Position numbers and translations under genes: made by a program. Below, piece after piece: positions 31,993-41,803 of a stretch of 50,815 nucleotides of DNA (positions are counted from its first letter, which is position 1; each line of letters starts with the position of its first letter). The DNA is taken from positions 1-50,815 of the forward strand of contig JACADY010000024.1 of the NCBI GenBank assembly GCA_013389115.1. Direction: 5' to 3'. This DNA is from Alphaproteobacteria bacterium (GTDB lineage Bacteria; Pseudomonadota; Alphaproteobacteria; Micropepsales; Micropepsaceae). The notes under the pieces were generated by a model, which had not been told where the DNA came from, did not search any database, and saw only the letters and a list, made by a program, of their open reading frames with translations.

Positions 31993-32037
31993 TGTCCCGA
32001 TTTTGAAGTTCGCTTGAAACCGAACGCATGTGCGATC

Positions 32038-32448
32038 GTGTACTTGCTCGACACCGACGTCATTTCCGAGATGCGCAAGCGGCGGCCGCATGGCGGGGTG
32101 GCGCGCTGGTTGTCCGCTCTCAAGCCGGACGAGGTCGCACTCAGTGTCATGACAATCGCCGAAGTTCAAAAAGGCATTGAACGCATGCGCGTGTCTGATA
32201 CCGCCAAGGCGGCGGAATTGGAGGCTTGGCTGGATGAGCTCTGCGGCACGATCAGGATCCATGATACGACCGAGCAGATCATGCGCCTCTGGGCCAGGTT
32301 TACCTATCGCCATTCGGTTGATCTGTTTGGCGACGCCCTCATCGCTGCCACCGCGCTGCATCACGGGCTGACGGTGGCCACGCGCAACACCAAGGACTTC
32401 CTCCCCTATGGCGTACTTGTCACCAATCCCTGGCGCGCCGCGCAGTGA
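32038..32448 (+). CDS. vapC: VapC-family PIN-domain toxin
   Basis: 136 residues starting at GTG, which gives the usual opening MYLLDTDVISEMRK. A TTG at 32014 is possible but unlike the family. Acidic residues for Mg2+ are visible: Asp5 in LLDTD, Glu in MTIAEVQKGIER, and Asp in DLFGDALIAATALHHG. Family members are RNases that cut tRNA or rRNA. It lies 45 bases after the antitoxin stop. Confidence 0.87.
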   Translation: MYLLDTDVISEMRKRRPHGGVARWLSALKPDEVALSVMTIAEVQKGIERMRVSDTAKAAELEAWLDELCGTIRIHDTTEQIMRLWARFTYRHSVDLFGDALIAATALHHGLTVATRNTKDFLPYGVLVTNPWRAAQ

Positions 32449-32449
32449 T

Positions 32450-33238
32450 TCAGCGTCTTTCGACCACCAGCGACTGGATTGAGCGCCCGATCCAGCCCTT
32501 CTCATCGGCAAGATTGGCGACGGCGATCGCCGCGCCATTGGGTCCATAGCTGGTTTGTGCATCGCAAAGGATCCACTCCCCGACCGGCTCGCGGAAATAG
32601 TTCACGGTGAGATCGCCGTTGATGAAAAGCCATTCGGTGATCTTGATCTGCGAGGAAAGCCCATTGGGGAAATCCGCCGCGACCGCGGCGCGCATGAAGG
32701 GGCTCATCGATGCGCCCTCGACCATTGGCCGTTTGAGTTTGAACCAGCATGCGGTCGGGCCCGCAGCCGCCATCGGACCACCGCCGCTGACAACCCGCAA
32801 CTCGAGCGATTTGACAAATCCCGCCCATTGCGGGTTTTCAGGAACGATGGGGCAGTCCAAGGGCAGCCGCGACAGGAACGGCGCGGGTTGCGCGGCCTCC
32901 GGCAAATCCGCCGGGGCGACGCGTGTGCGGAGCACCGTCGCGCGGACGCACTCCTTGCCCTCTGAGGTAAGGCTGACACCGATCACCTGGATTTTGCGCC
33001 CCTCGCGCAGCGTTTCGGTCTTCACCTGAAGCGGCGCAAGCGGAACAGGCCGCATCAGATCGATCGTCAGCCGCGCGATCTGCATCGGCCCAGGCGCCGG
33101 CATGTGTTCGACAATATGCGTGATGACAGAGGTCGGAACCGACCCGTGTTGCGCATTCGGATCCCAAGGACCCGCTGCATATGCCGAGGGGATGATGCGA
33201 TCACCCTCGATCCTGACAATCGCATCATCATCGCTCAT
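32450..33238 (-). CDS. Acyl-CoA thioesterase family protein
   Basis: 262 residues with a double hotdog fold of TesB/4HBT type: AAGPWDPNAQHGSVPTSVI at the N-terminus, TIDLMRPVPLAPLQVKTE in the first hotdog, and GDLTVNYFREPVGEWILCD in the second. It hydrolyses acyl-CoA, or acts as a thioesterase-like binding protein; a catalytic set cannot be confirmed by eye. It begins 4 bases after the stop of the condensing-enzyme/DUF35 gene, so they form one operon. Confidence 0.8.
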   Translation of the reverse strand: MSDDDAIVRIEGDRIIPSAYAAGPWDPNAQHGSVPTSVITHIVEHMPAPGPMQIARLTIDLMRPVPLAPLQVKTETLREGRKIQVIGVSLTSEGKECVRATVLRTRVAPADLPEAAQPAPFLSRLPLDCPIVPENPQWAGFVKSLELRVVSGGGPMAAAGPTACWFKLKRPMVEGASMSPFMRAAVAADFPNGLSSQIKITEWLFINGDLTVNYFREPVGEWILCDAQTSYGPNGAAIAVANLADEKGWIGRSIQSLVVERR

Positions 33239-33242
33239 CGGT

Positions 33243-34709
33243 TCAGTTCCCTTGCGGAACGGCCTTCCAGAAATAGCGGCGAAAGCCGCGCCGATCATCG
33301 AAGTCCTTGATCCGGAAAACCATGCGCACAGGGGTTCCAGAATCGAACGTGCCGCGATCGACATCGGTGAAATCGGCAAGAAAGCGGCCGCCTTCCTCGA
33401 ACGTCACCATGCCATAGTGTTGCGGCGGGTCCATCGAATAGGTCAGGAAATCGGCCGACCACGACAGGATCTTGCCGGGCAGCTCCGCATAGGAGAACGG
33501 GTCCTGGCTATCGACGGCTTTGCAGTTGGGATTGACGCAGATCCGTGCGCGCGGGAACTGCGCGGTGCCGCATTTGCGGCATTTGCCGCCGACAAGTCCG
33601 AACAGCATGTCGCGCTTGCGATAGGTGACGGTAAGCGCCGTCTTCTTGTCCTGTTCCGCACGCATGCCCTTCTCGACCTCGACAAGCCCGTTGAAGGAGA
33701 GCCACTTCATATAGTTGGTCTCCTCCTTGCGCCGCTTGAGCGATCCGCCAACACCCCTGTGTGTGGCATGAGCCTTCTCGAGCGCACCCGTCGTGCGGAA
33801 GACCAGCGCATCGCATCCCTGCCCGAAAGCGCACGCGACAATGACCTGCCCGGGCTTTGCCTCTTCGAGCGCATGGCTGAGCATGACGAGCGCATGCGCG
33901 CTGCCTGTTTCGCCGCACACATCGGAGAGATTTCCGCGCACCTTGGCAGGATCGATGCCACAGGACTTGGCCACCTGGGCATCGAGCTTGGCGAACACGG
34001 TCGGGAAGATGAAGTGATCGACCGCCGCACCCGCAACACCTGCCTTCGCGAGCGCGCCCGCGACCGCCCGCGGCACGATCTTCACGATGCCTTCATCGCG
34101 GATCCAGCGCTCCTCCCAGTTATAGTCGAACGCTTCCGCCTCGCCCCGGAAGTGGTCGATGAAGTCGACCGTTACGGAATGGCTGCCGAGAAACTCGGCG
34201 ATGACCCCGTCCATGCCGATGCAAAGCCCCGCCGCGCCATCGCCGAACTGAAGCTCTTGCGGTGAGGCAGCGCGCGCGCGCCGCCGGTCGGCGGCAACGA
34301 CGAGCGCGTTCTTGAGGCTGCCGCCCCTGACCGCCTGCAGCGCGGCGATAAGCGCCGTCGTCCCCGCGCGCTGCGAGCCTGAAACATCCGTACTCTGAAT
34401 ATCTTCGGAAAGCGACAGCGCGGCCGCGACGATGCCGGCGTTCTGCCGGTCGGCGAAGGGCAAGGTGGTGGAGGCAAGATAGATGGCGTCGATATGCTTG
34501 CGTGCGATGAAGGGATCGCTGCCGGGCAGCGCATCGCGCGCCGCCTCGACCGCCATGGTGATGCTGTCTTCGTCCCAATTGGCCATCGCGCGCTCGCCCT
34601 TCGCCTGGCCCATGAGGCCGGGGCTGTACCACGCATTGGCGCTGGCTGCCGCTTTGCGCTGGAGGCGAAGGCGCGGGATATACCCGCCATAGGCTGTGAT
34701 GCCCAGCAT
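33243..34709 (-). CDS. HMG-CoA-synthase-fold protein fused to a DUF35 OB-fold domain
   Basis: 488 residues. Residues 1-330 have the condensing-enzyme fold (LGITAYGGYIPRLRL, then SVTVDFIDHFRGEAEAFDY). Residues of about 370-488 are a DUF35 module with a zinc ribbon (CRKCGTAQFPRARI, then CVNPNC) and an OB fold (GKILSWSADFLTYSM). The position of the catalytic cysteine, within TDVSGSQRAGTTAL, is Gln113 instead, and the usual Asn region reads GETGSAH. It is therefore probably non-catalytic or uses other chemistry. It is a partner or aldolase accessory in acyl-CoA metabolism. The ATG at 34709 has GGGAG upstream. Confidence 0.83.
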   Translation of the reverse strand: MLGITAYGGYIPRLRLQRKAAASANAWYSPGLMGQAKGERAMANWDEDSITMAVEAARDALPGSDPFIARKHIDAIYLASTTLPFADRQNAGIVAAALSLSEDIQSTDVSGSQRAGTTALIAALQAVRGGSLKNALVVAADRRRARAASPQELQFGDGAAGLCIGMDGVIAEFLGSHSVTVDFIDHFRGEAEAFDYNWEERWIRDEGIVKIVPRAVAGALAKAGVAGAAVDHFIFPTVFAKLDAQVAKSCGIDPAKVRGNLSDVCGETGSAHALVMLSHALEEAKPGQVIVACAFGQGCDALVFRTTGALEKAHATHRGVGGSLKRRKEETNYMKWLSFNGLVEVEKGMRAEQDKKTALTVTYRKRDMLFGLVGGKCRKCGTAQFPRARICVNPNCKAVDSQDPFSYAELPGKILSWSADFLTYSMDPPQHYGMVTFEEGGRFLADFTDVDRGTFDSGTPVRMVFRIKDFDDRRGFRRYFWKAVPQGN

Positions 34710-34836
34710 GAGCTCGATCTCCCAAGAAGACATGCAAGTGTCTGTATTGTTGTCGTTTGGGGCGTATCAGATTTGATTGGGAGCGACAACGCGAGGGACG
34801 GTGCTTAACCTTGCGTCACTGTGATGAAGGCGTGCG

Positions 34837-35778
34837 CTATTCGACGACGTTGCAGGCCGCGCCGCGCGCCAGCAGCGTTTGGCAGCGTTTGGACGCCTCA
34901 TCCGCCTTCATCGGTCCCGCGCGCAGGCGGAACACGGTCTTGGCTTCACCCGTTTTCGCCATCGCGATGATCCGCGGCAAGCCCATGAGGATGTCGCGGT
35001 GCACGTCTTCAAGCGCGTTCCAGGCCGCGCGCGCTGCGTTATCCGAACTGAAGGCGCCAAGCTGAATAAAATAGGTTTCCCCTGCGGCGACGGCAGGAAC
35101 GGGAGCGGCGGCGGGTTCAACCTCGCCCGGCGGCGCAAGTTTCGCCTTTGCTTCGGCGAAATCGGGATTGGCGGCAAGAGCCCGCGCAAAGGCGTCACGC
35201 GCTTCCCCCTCGCGGCCCTGCGCTTCGAAGATGAGGCCCATCGCATAGAGCGGCAGATGAACGGATGGGTGCTTCAGCTTGATTGCTTCGGCATAGTCGG
35301 CGATCGCCGCCTCGTTCTCGCCGAGTGCCGCCCGCTCCTCCCCGCGCCGGTGAAAGGCTTCGGCAAAGCGTGGCCGCCCCTCGATCGCCGCGCTGAAATC
35401 GGTGATCGCGAGCCGATGCTCCCCGATCGCCGCATAACTGCGGCCGCGATTGAAATAGGTGATGGGCAGCGAAGCCTCAGGGATGCCGCCCAGCATCAGC
35501 GCGCGGGAATAATCAAGCAGCGCGGCCTTCTCATGGCCCGCCCGCTGCAGGGCGCCCGCCCGCTGCTGATAGAGCGGACCCAGCGCCTTTAGAGGTACAT
35601 CGCGCGCGCGCAGCACGGCCGTCAGGAGCGCCGCTGCGTCATCATAGCGGCCCTGCGCGAGGGCCGCGCGCGCCTCCGCGATGGCGGTTTCGGCCTCGCT
35701 CTGTGTCTGTGCAGGCAGGGGGCCTGCCTCGGCAGCGGTCGCAAGAACGAAGGCGGTGAGGAGGGAAACGAGCATCAT
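34837..35778 (-). CDS. Periplasmic TPR protein with a C-terminal SPOR domain
   Basis: 313 residues. A signal peptide (MMLVSLLTAFVLATAAEA) is followed by four or so TPR-like units (RYDDAAALLTAVLRARDV, LPITYFNRGRSYAAIGE, RFAEAFHRRGEERAALGE, EAIADYAEAIKLKHPSV), then a proline/alanine linker and a SPOR domain (TYFIQLGAFSSDNAARAAW to the end). SPOR domains bind denuded peptidoglycan at division sites. It lies 25 bases after manC on the same strand, so it is last in a gmd-manC-SPOR operon. Confidence 0.85.
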   Translation of the reverse strand: MMLVSLLTAFVLATAAEAGPLPAQTQSEAETAIAEARAALAQGRYDDAAALLTAVLRARDVPLKALGPLYQQRAGALQRAGHEKAALLDYSRALMLGGIPEASLPITYFNRGRSYAAIGEHRLAITDFSAAIEGRPRFAEAFHRRGEERAALGENEAAIADYAEAIKLKHPSVHLPLYAMGLIFEAQGREGEARDAFARALAANPDFAEAKAKLAPPGEVEPAAAPVPAVAAGETYFIQLGAFSSDNAARAAWNALEDVHRDILMGLPRIIAMAKTGEAKTVFRLRAGPMKADEASKRCQTLLARGAACNVVE

Positions 35779-35803
35779 GAGTGCGCTAGATATGTCCCCG
35801 GCC

Positions 35804-37240
35804 TCAAGTCATCGGGCTGATGGCGCGGCGATAGGGATCTTCCAGTCGCACGATGTCGTCCTCGCCGAGATAGCTGCCAAGTTGCACTTCGATCACGAGC
35901 AGGGGTTCGCTCCCCGCATTGCGCAGCCGATGCGGCACGCCAAGCGGAATATCGATCGCTTCGGAAGGTCCAAGGATCTTCGCCTCGCCATCGAGCGTGA
36001 CTTCTGCTGTGCCCTGCACCACCACCCAATGCTCCGCGCGGCGGCGATGGAATTGAAGCGAAAGGGCCGCGCCCGGCTTCACATGCAGCACCTTCACCTG
36101 ATAGTTGGCGCCGGCCGAAATCGTCTCGAACCGCCCCCACGGGCGCGTGACCTGAAGGTGATTGAGTTGTTCGCGCCTTCCCTGCTGGCGCATGCGCTCG
36201 ACGAGTTCCTTGACGCCTTGCGCATGGGATTTCGAACACACGAGCACCGCATCGCCGTCCTCGATGATGACCGTGTCATCGACGCCGACTGCGGCAATGA
36301 GCGCCCGTTCGCTGCGGATGAAGCAATTGCGGCTGTCGAGCAGCATTGCATCGCCAAGCACGGCATTGCCGTTCCGGTCCTTTGCCGAAACGTCCCAGAG
36401 CGCGCTCCATGAGCCGATATCGCTCCAGCCGAATTCCGCCTGAAGGACGCACAGGCGGTCCGACCGCTCCATCACCGCCTTGTCGATGGGCTCGGATGGC
36501 GTGCGCAGAAAGCTCGATGTTTCCACCCGAAGGAAATCGGTCTGCCGCGAGGCATGGGCGACCGCCTCGCCCGTCATCTGGTAGATCTGGGGCCGCAGCC
36601 GTTCCATCTCATCAAGCAGTGTGTCGGCACGCATGAGGAAAATGCCGCTGTTCCAATAGCAGTTCCTGGCGGCGATCAGCTCCTGCGCCGTCGCCATATC
36701 GGGCTTCTCGACGAAACTGTCGACCTTGTAACTCTTCGCCCGCCCGCTCTGCGCCGTGCCGCGCACGATATAGCCATAGCCTGTCTCTGGCCGCGTCGCG
36801 GGAATGCCGAAGAGCACGATCGCACCCGACCCGGCAAGCTCGGCACCCGTCGAAATCCCCGTCACAAATCGGTCCGTGTCCGTCACGAGATGATCGGACG
36901 GCAGGATGAGCAGGGTCTGTTTGGGATCGGTCTCAGAAACGAGATGCGCGGCGATCGCGCAGGCCGCGGCCGTGTTGCGTCCGGCCGGTTCGAGAACGTG
37001 ATGAAGTGGCTTCACGCCGATCTCTTCGAGCTGCGCCGCGATGGGAAAGCGATGCTCTTCGTTCGAGATCACGATCGGCGGCGAAAAGCGTGACGGATCC
37101 GACACGCGCAAGGCCGTCTCCTGCAGCATCGTCAGCTTGGAGGTGAGCGCCTGAAGCTGTTTGGGAAGAAGGACCCGTGAGACCGGCCAAAGCCTGGTCC
37201 CAGATCCACCGGAGAGGATTACGGGCTGAATGAGCGCCAT
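35804..37240 (-). CDS. manC: Mannose-1-phosphate guanylyltransferase / mannose-6-phosphate isomerase
   Basis: 478 residues, the bifunctional type II enzyme. The pyrophosphorylase motif LSGGSGTRLWPVSR is at residues 9-22 and the second signature FVEKPD is present. The C-terminal cupin has PWGRFETISAGANYQVKVL and AEHWVVVQGTAEV. It makes GDP-mannose from mannose-1-phosphate and may isomerise fructose-6-phosphate. It follows gmd by about 100 bases on the same strand, which supplies the next enzyme of the GDP-sugar route. Confidence 0.95.
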   Translation of the reverse strand: MALIQPVILSGGSGTRLWPVSRVLLPKQLQALTSKLTMLQETALRVSDPSRFSPPIVISNEEHRFPIAAQLEEIGVKPLHHVLEPAGRNTAAACAIAAHLVSETDPKQTLLILPSDHLVTDTDRFVTGISTGAELAGSGAIVLFGIPATRPETGYGYIVRGTAQSGRAKSYKVDSFVEKPDMATAQELIAARNCYWNSGIFLMRADTLLDEMERLRPQIYQMTGEAVAHASRQTDFLRVETSSFLRTPSEPIDKAVMERSDRLCVLQAEFGWSDIGSWSALWDVSAKDRNGNAVLGDAMLLDSRNCFIRSERALIAAVGVDDTVIIEDGDAVLVCSKSHAQGVKELVERMRQQGRREQLNHLQVTRPWGRFETISAGANYQVKVLHVKPGAALSLQFHRRRAEHWVVVQGTAEVTLDGEAKILGPSEAIDIPLGVPHRLRNAGSEPLLVIEVQLGSYLGEDDIVRLEDPYRRAISPMT

Positions 37241-37344
37241 GCGTGCACGCGTGATTTGGAAACGTTCGAAGGACGAAGGACTTATAGCCCGGGCAATGCG
37301 GCCGTTGAACTATTTTGGCACGACTTCTGGTTAACGCGCTGAAC

Positions 37345-38391
37345 TCAAGGCTCTTTGCGCATACGGGCCGTGTCGGATTCGACCATCTCCCTCACCATCT
37401 CCTCAAAGGAGATGCGCGGCTCCCACCCGAACGCCTCCTTCGCCTTGGAGGCATCGCCGATCAGCGCTTGAACCTCAGAAGGGCGGAAGTGCCGGGGATC
37501 GACGGCGATAATGACGGCGCCGGACTTGCGGTCGACGCCCCGCTCATCGAGCCCCTCCCCCTCCCAGGCGAGATCGATGCCCGTCACGCGAAAGGCGGCT
37601 TCAGCGAATTGCCGCACGCTGCGCGCAACGCCCGTGGCGAGCACATAGTCATCGCCATGGGGTTGCTGCAGCATCTGCTGCATCCCAACGACGAAATCGG
37701 CGGCATGGCCCCAATCCCTGCTGGCGCTCAGATTGCCCAGCATCAGAACAGACTTGTCGCCGAGCCGCCGCGCTGCGGCCGCAAGCGTGATCTTGCGGCT
37801 GACAAAGGTTTCGCCCCGCTCCGGTCCCTCATGGTTGAAGCAGATGCCGTTCGAGGCATGAAACCCATAGGCTTCGCGGTAATTGACCATGATGTGGTGC
37901 GCAAAGACCTTGGCCGCGGCATAGGGGCTTCGCGGACGAAAAGGCGTGGTTTCGCTCTGCGGGCTCGACTCAGCGACGCCATACATCTCCGAGGTCGAGG
38001 CCTGATAGAGCCGTGTCTGCTCGGCAAGGCCAAGAAGCCGCACCGCCTCGAGCAGATGCACCACGCCCAGCGCGTTCACCGCCGTCGTATAGGCCGGCTT
38101 TTCAAAGCTCACCTGCACGTGGCTTTGCGCGGCAAGGTTGTAGATTTCGTCCGGTTTGCTCTCCTGCAACACGCGGATCAGGCTTGCCTGGTCCGTCATG
38201 TCGCCATGGTGCAGGGTAAGAGAACCCCCTTCGTTGAGCGTATCCGAAAGGTTCTGCAACCTGTCGCTGCCATTGAAAGAGGTGCGCCGGCGCAGCCCGT
38301 GCACCTGGTAACCCTCAGATAGGAGATGCCGGGCTAGATAGAAGCCATCTTGGCCGGTTATTCCAGTGATGAGCGCGACTCGGCGGCGCAT
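37345..38391 (-). CDS. gmd: GDP-mannose 4,6-dehydratase
   Basis: 348 residues of the extended SDR family. The NADP loop is ALITGITGQDGFYLARHLL; the catalytic Thr/Glu region is ASTSEMYG, and the Tyr-Lys pair is YAAAKVFAHHI. The substrate pocket matches Gmd (SRDWGHAADFVVGMQQML). It makes GDP-4-keto-6-deoxymannose, the precursor of GDP-fucose, GDP-rhamnose or GDP-perosamine; the following reductase or aminotransferase is not in the window. It is divergent from galU. Confidence 0.96.
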   Translation of the reverse strand: MRRRVALITGITGQDGFYLARHLLSEGYQVHGLRRRTSFNGSDRLQNLSDTLNEGGSLTLHHGDMTDQASLIRVLQESKPDEIYNLAAQSHVQVSFEKPAYTTAVNALGVVHLLEAVRLLGLAEQTRLYQASTSEMYGVAESSPQSETTPFRPRSPYAAAKVFAHHIMVNYREAYGFHASNGICFNHEGPERGETFVSRKITLAAAARRLGDKSVLMLGNLSASRDWGHAADFVVGMQQMLQQPHGDDYVLATGVARSVRQFAEAAFRVTGIDLAWEGEGLDERGVDRKSGAVIIAVDPRHFRPSEVQALIGDASKAKEAFGWEPRISFEEMVREMVESDTARMRKEP

Positions 38392-38456
38392 GGAGCCCTG
38401 AAGTTAACTTTTGCATGACAACATGGAGGCAGGCTTATAGGACGCTCCCGGGCGTG

Positions 38457-38474
38457 ATTGAAAGCACTTTCAAT
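38457..38474. promoter_or_regulatory. Palindrome in the gmd/galU intergenic region
   Basis: ATTGAAAG and CTTTCAAT are separated by CA, an 18-bp dyad. It stands in the 190-bp region between two divergent operons of surface-sugar synthesis, so it is well placed as a binding site for a regulator of both. Confidence 0.5.
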
Positions 38475-38581
38475 AGCCACAGCAAAAAGGCCATGGTTGC
38501 ACTGCAAAACGATCCCATGGCACAAGGTTTTCCGCCGCTTTGCCCTAAGGCCCGTAGAGGCGTTTCCGATTAGGAATTCCC

Positions 38582-39451
38582 ATGAAACCCATTCGTACCG
38601 TCGTGTTCCCGGTTGCTGGCATGGGAACGCGTTTCCTGCCGGCCACAAAGGCCATTCCAAAGGAAATGCTCCCCCTCGTCGATAAGCCGCTCATCCAGTA
38701 CGCCGTCGAAGAGGCGAAGGAAGCGGGCATCGAAAAATTCGTGTTCGTGACCGGGCGCGGCAAGCACGTGATCGAGGACCATTTCGATCATGCCTATGAA
38801 TTGGAATCGCTCCTTGCTCAGCGCGAAAAGACGCAGGAACTGGACAGCCTCTCCGAAACGCTGCCGCAGACGGGCTCCGTCAGTTTCACGCGCCAGCAAA
38901 AGCCGATGGGGCTGGGACACGCGGTTTGGTGCGCCCGCCACCTTGTGGGCAATGAGCCCTTTGCGGTGATGCTGCCCGATGATTTCGTGCTTGGTTCGCC
39001 CGGCTGTGTAAAGCAGCTTGTCGATGCCTATCACCGCACGGGCGGCAACGTCGTCGCCGTGCGCGAAGTCCCGCGCGAGCATACGAGCCGCTATGGCGTC
39101 TTGAAGCTTGGCAAGGAAGACGGCGCCCTCGTTGAGGTCGCGGGTCTCGTTGAAAAGCCAAAGCCCGAGGCCGCGCCCTCCAACCTTACGATTTTTGGCC
39201 GTTACGTCCTGATGCCGGAGATTTTCGACGTCCTGGACCGACAGGAGCCCGGCGCGGGCGGCGAAATTCAGCTGACCGACGCAATGGCGCGCCTCATTGG
39301 CCGCATGCCCTTCCATGGTCTGCGTTTCAAGGGCGAGCCCTTTGATTGCGGGAACAAGGTCGGCTTCTTGTATGCGACGGTGGCATTGGCGCTCGCGCGT
39401 CCCGATATCGCTCCGGCGTTTCGCGACGTGCTGCGTGAAATCAAGATTTAG
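38582..39451 (+). CDS. galU: UTP-glucose-1-phosphate uridylyltransferase
   Basis: 289 residues. The N-terminal nucleotidyl-transfer motif VFPVAGMGTRFLPATKAIP is diagnostic, followed by KEMLPLVDKPLIQYAVEEA. The later HVIEDHFDHAYELE and VEKPKPEAAPS blocks match GalU. It makes UDP-glucose for the next two genes. It is first in the galU-ugd-decarboxylase operon. Confidence 0.96.
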   Translation: MKPIRTVVFPVAGMGTRFLPATKAIPKEMLPLVDKPLIQYAVEEAKEAGIEKFVFVTGRGKHVIEDHFDHAYELESLLAQREKTQELDSLSETLPQTGSVSFTRQQKPMGLGHAVWCARHLVGNEPFAVMLPDDFVLGSPGCVKQLVDAYHRTGGNVVAVREVPREHTSRYGVLKLGKEDGALVEVAGLVEKPKPEAAPSNLTIFGRYVLMPEIFDVLDRQEPGAGGEIQLTDAMARLIGRMPFHGLRFKGEPFDCGNKVGFLYATVALALARPDIAPAFRDVLREIKI

Positions 39452-39498
39452 GATTTAGGTCTCAACGGCTTGAACGGCGATTGGAAGGGGACTGAACG

Positions 39499-40824
39499 AT
39501 GCGCGTTGCAATGATCGGAACCGGCTATGTGGGCCTTGTCTCTGGCGCCTGCTTTTCTGACTTCGGCCATAACGTGGTCTGTGTCGACAAGGACGTATCG
39601 AAGATTGACGCATTGAAGGCGGGGCGCATCCCCATCTATGAGCCGGGCCTGGACGTGCTGGTGAAGGACAATGTGGCGGCTGGCCGCCTCTCCTTCACAA
39701 CGAAGCTCGAAGAGGCAATGCCCGGCGCCGACGCCGTCTTCATCGCGGTCGGCACCCCCAGCCGCCGCGGCGATGGCTTTGCTGACCTCTCTTATGTCTA
39801 TGCGGCCGCCGAGGAAATCGCGGGCCTGATGGGCAAGTACACGGTCGTCGTCACCAAATCGACCGTGCCCGTCGGCACCGGCCGCAAGGTTGCCGAGATC
39901 ATCAACAATGTCCGCCCCAATGCGGAGTTCGACGTCTGCTCGAACCCTGAATTCCTGCGCGAAGGCTCCGCAATCGAGGATTTCAAGCGTCCCGACCGCG
40001 TCGTCGTCGGCACCGAGAGCGACAAGGCCCGCACCATCATGCGTGAGCTCTATCGCCCGCTTTACCTCATTGAGACGCCGATCGTCTTTACCAGCATCGA
40101 AACGGCCGAGCTCATCAAGTATGCGGCCAACGCGTTCCTCGCGACCAAGATCACCTTCATCAACGAGATGGCCAATCTTTGCGAGAAGGTGAACGCGGAT
40201 GTCCAGGACGTCGCCCGCGGCATCGGCCTTGACGGCCGCATCGGCCGCAAGTTCCTGAACGCCGGCCCCGGCTATGGTGGCTCCTGCTTTCCCAAGGACA
40301 CGCTGGCCCTGGTTCGCACCGCGGAATCCTTTGGTGCACCAAGCCGCATCGTGGAGGCCGTCGTTGCCGTTAACGACGACCGCAAGAAGCAGATGGCCGA
40401 GAAGATCAAGGATGCCTTTGGCGGCTCGGTCGCCGGCAAGACCGTGGCTGTACTCGGCCTCACCTTCAAACCCAATACCGACGACATGCGCGATGCGCCG
40501 AGCCTTGGCATCCTGCCCGCGCTCGTAGAGGCTGGCGCCAAGGTCCGCGCCTTCGATCCCGAAGGCATGAACGAGGCCAAGCACCTCCTTCAGGGCATTG
40601 AATTCGCCGCCGATGAATATGCGGCGATGACGGGCGCGGACGGGGTCGTCATCCTCACCGAATGGAATGAGTTCCGCGCGCTTGATCTTGATCGTGTCCG
40701 CAAGCTCCTGAAACAGCCCTTGATGATCGATCTGCGGAACATCTATAAGCCTGCCGAAATGGCCGCATCCGGCTTCGACTATTTCAGCATCGGGCGCCCG
40801 GCCGCGAAACGGGCGGGAGCGTAA
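39499..40824 (+). CDS. ugd: UDP-glucose 6-dehydrogenase
   Basis: 441 residues. The NAD site [20 protein letters not shown], the middle domain with [15 protein letters not shown], and the catalytic cysteine in [16 protein letters not shown] are all present. The C-terminal domain has [18 protein letters not shown]. It oxidises UDP-glucose to UDP-glucuronate, feeding the decarboxylase 4 bases downstream and the 4-epimerase at 46-47 kb. Confidence 0.97.
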   Translation: MRVAMIGTGYVGLVSGACFSDFGHNVVCVDKDVSKIDALKAGRIPIYEPGLDVLVKDNVAAGRLSFTTKLEEAMPGADAVFIAVGTPSRRGDGFADLSYVYAAAEEIAGLMGKYTVVVTKSTVPVGTGRKVAEIINNVRPNAEFDVCSNPEFLREGSAIEDFKRPDRVVVGTESDKARTIMRELYRPLYLIETPIVFTSIETAELIKYAANAFLATKITFINEMANLCEKVNADVQDVARGIGLDGRIGRKFLNAGPGYGGSCFPKDTLALVRTAESFGAPSRIVEAVVAVNDDRKKQMAEKIKDAFGGSVAGKTVAVLGLTFKPNTDDMRDAPSLGILPALVEAGAKVRAFDPEGMNEAKHLLQGIEFAADEYAAMTGADGVVILTEWNEFRALDLDRVRKLLKQPLMIDLRNIYKPAEMAASGFDYFSIGRPAAKRAGA

Positions 40825-40828
40825 ATCC

Positions 40829-41794
<966 letters not shown>

Positions 41795-41803
41795 GCGGCC
41801 GCC

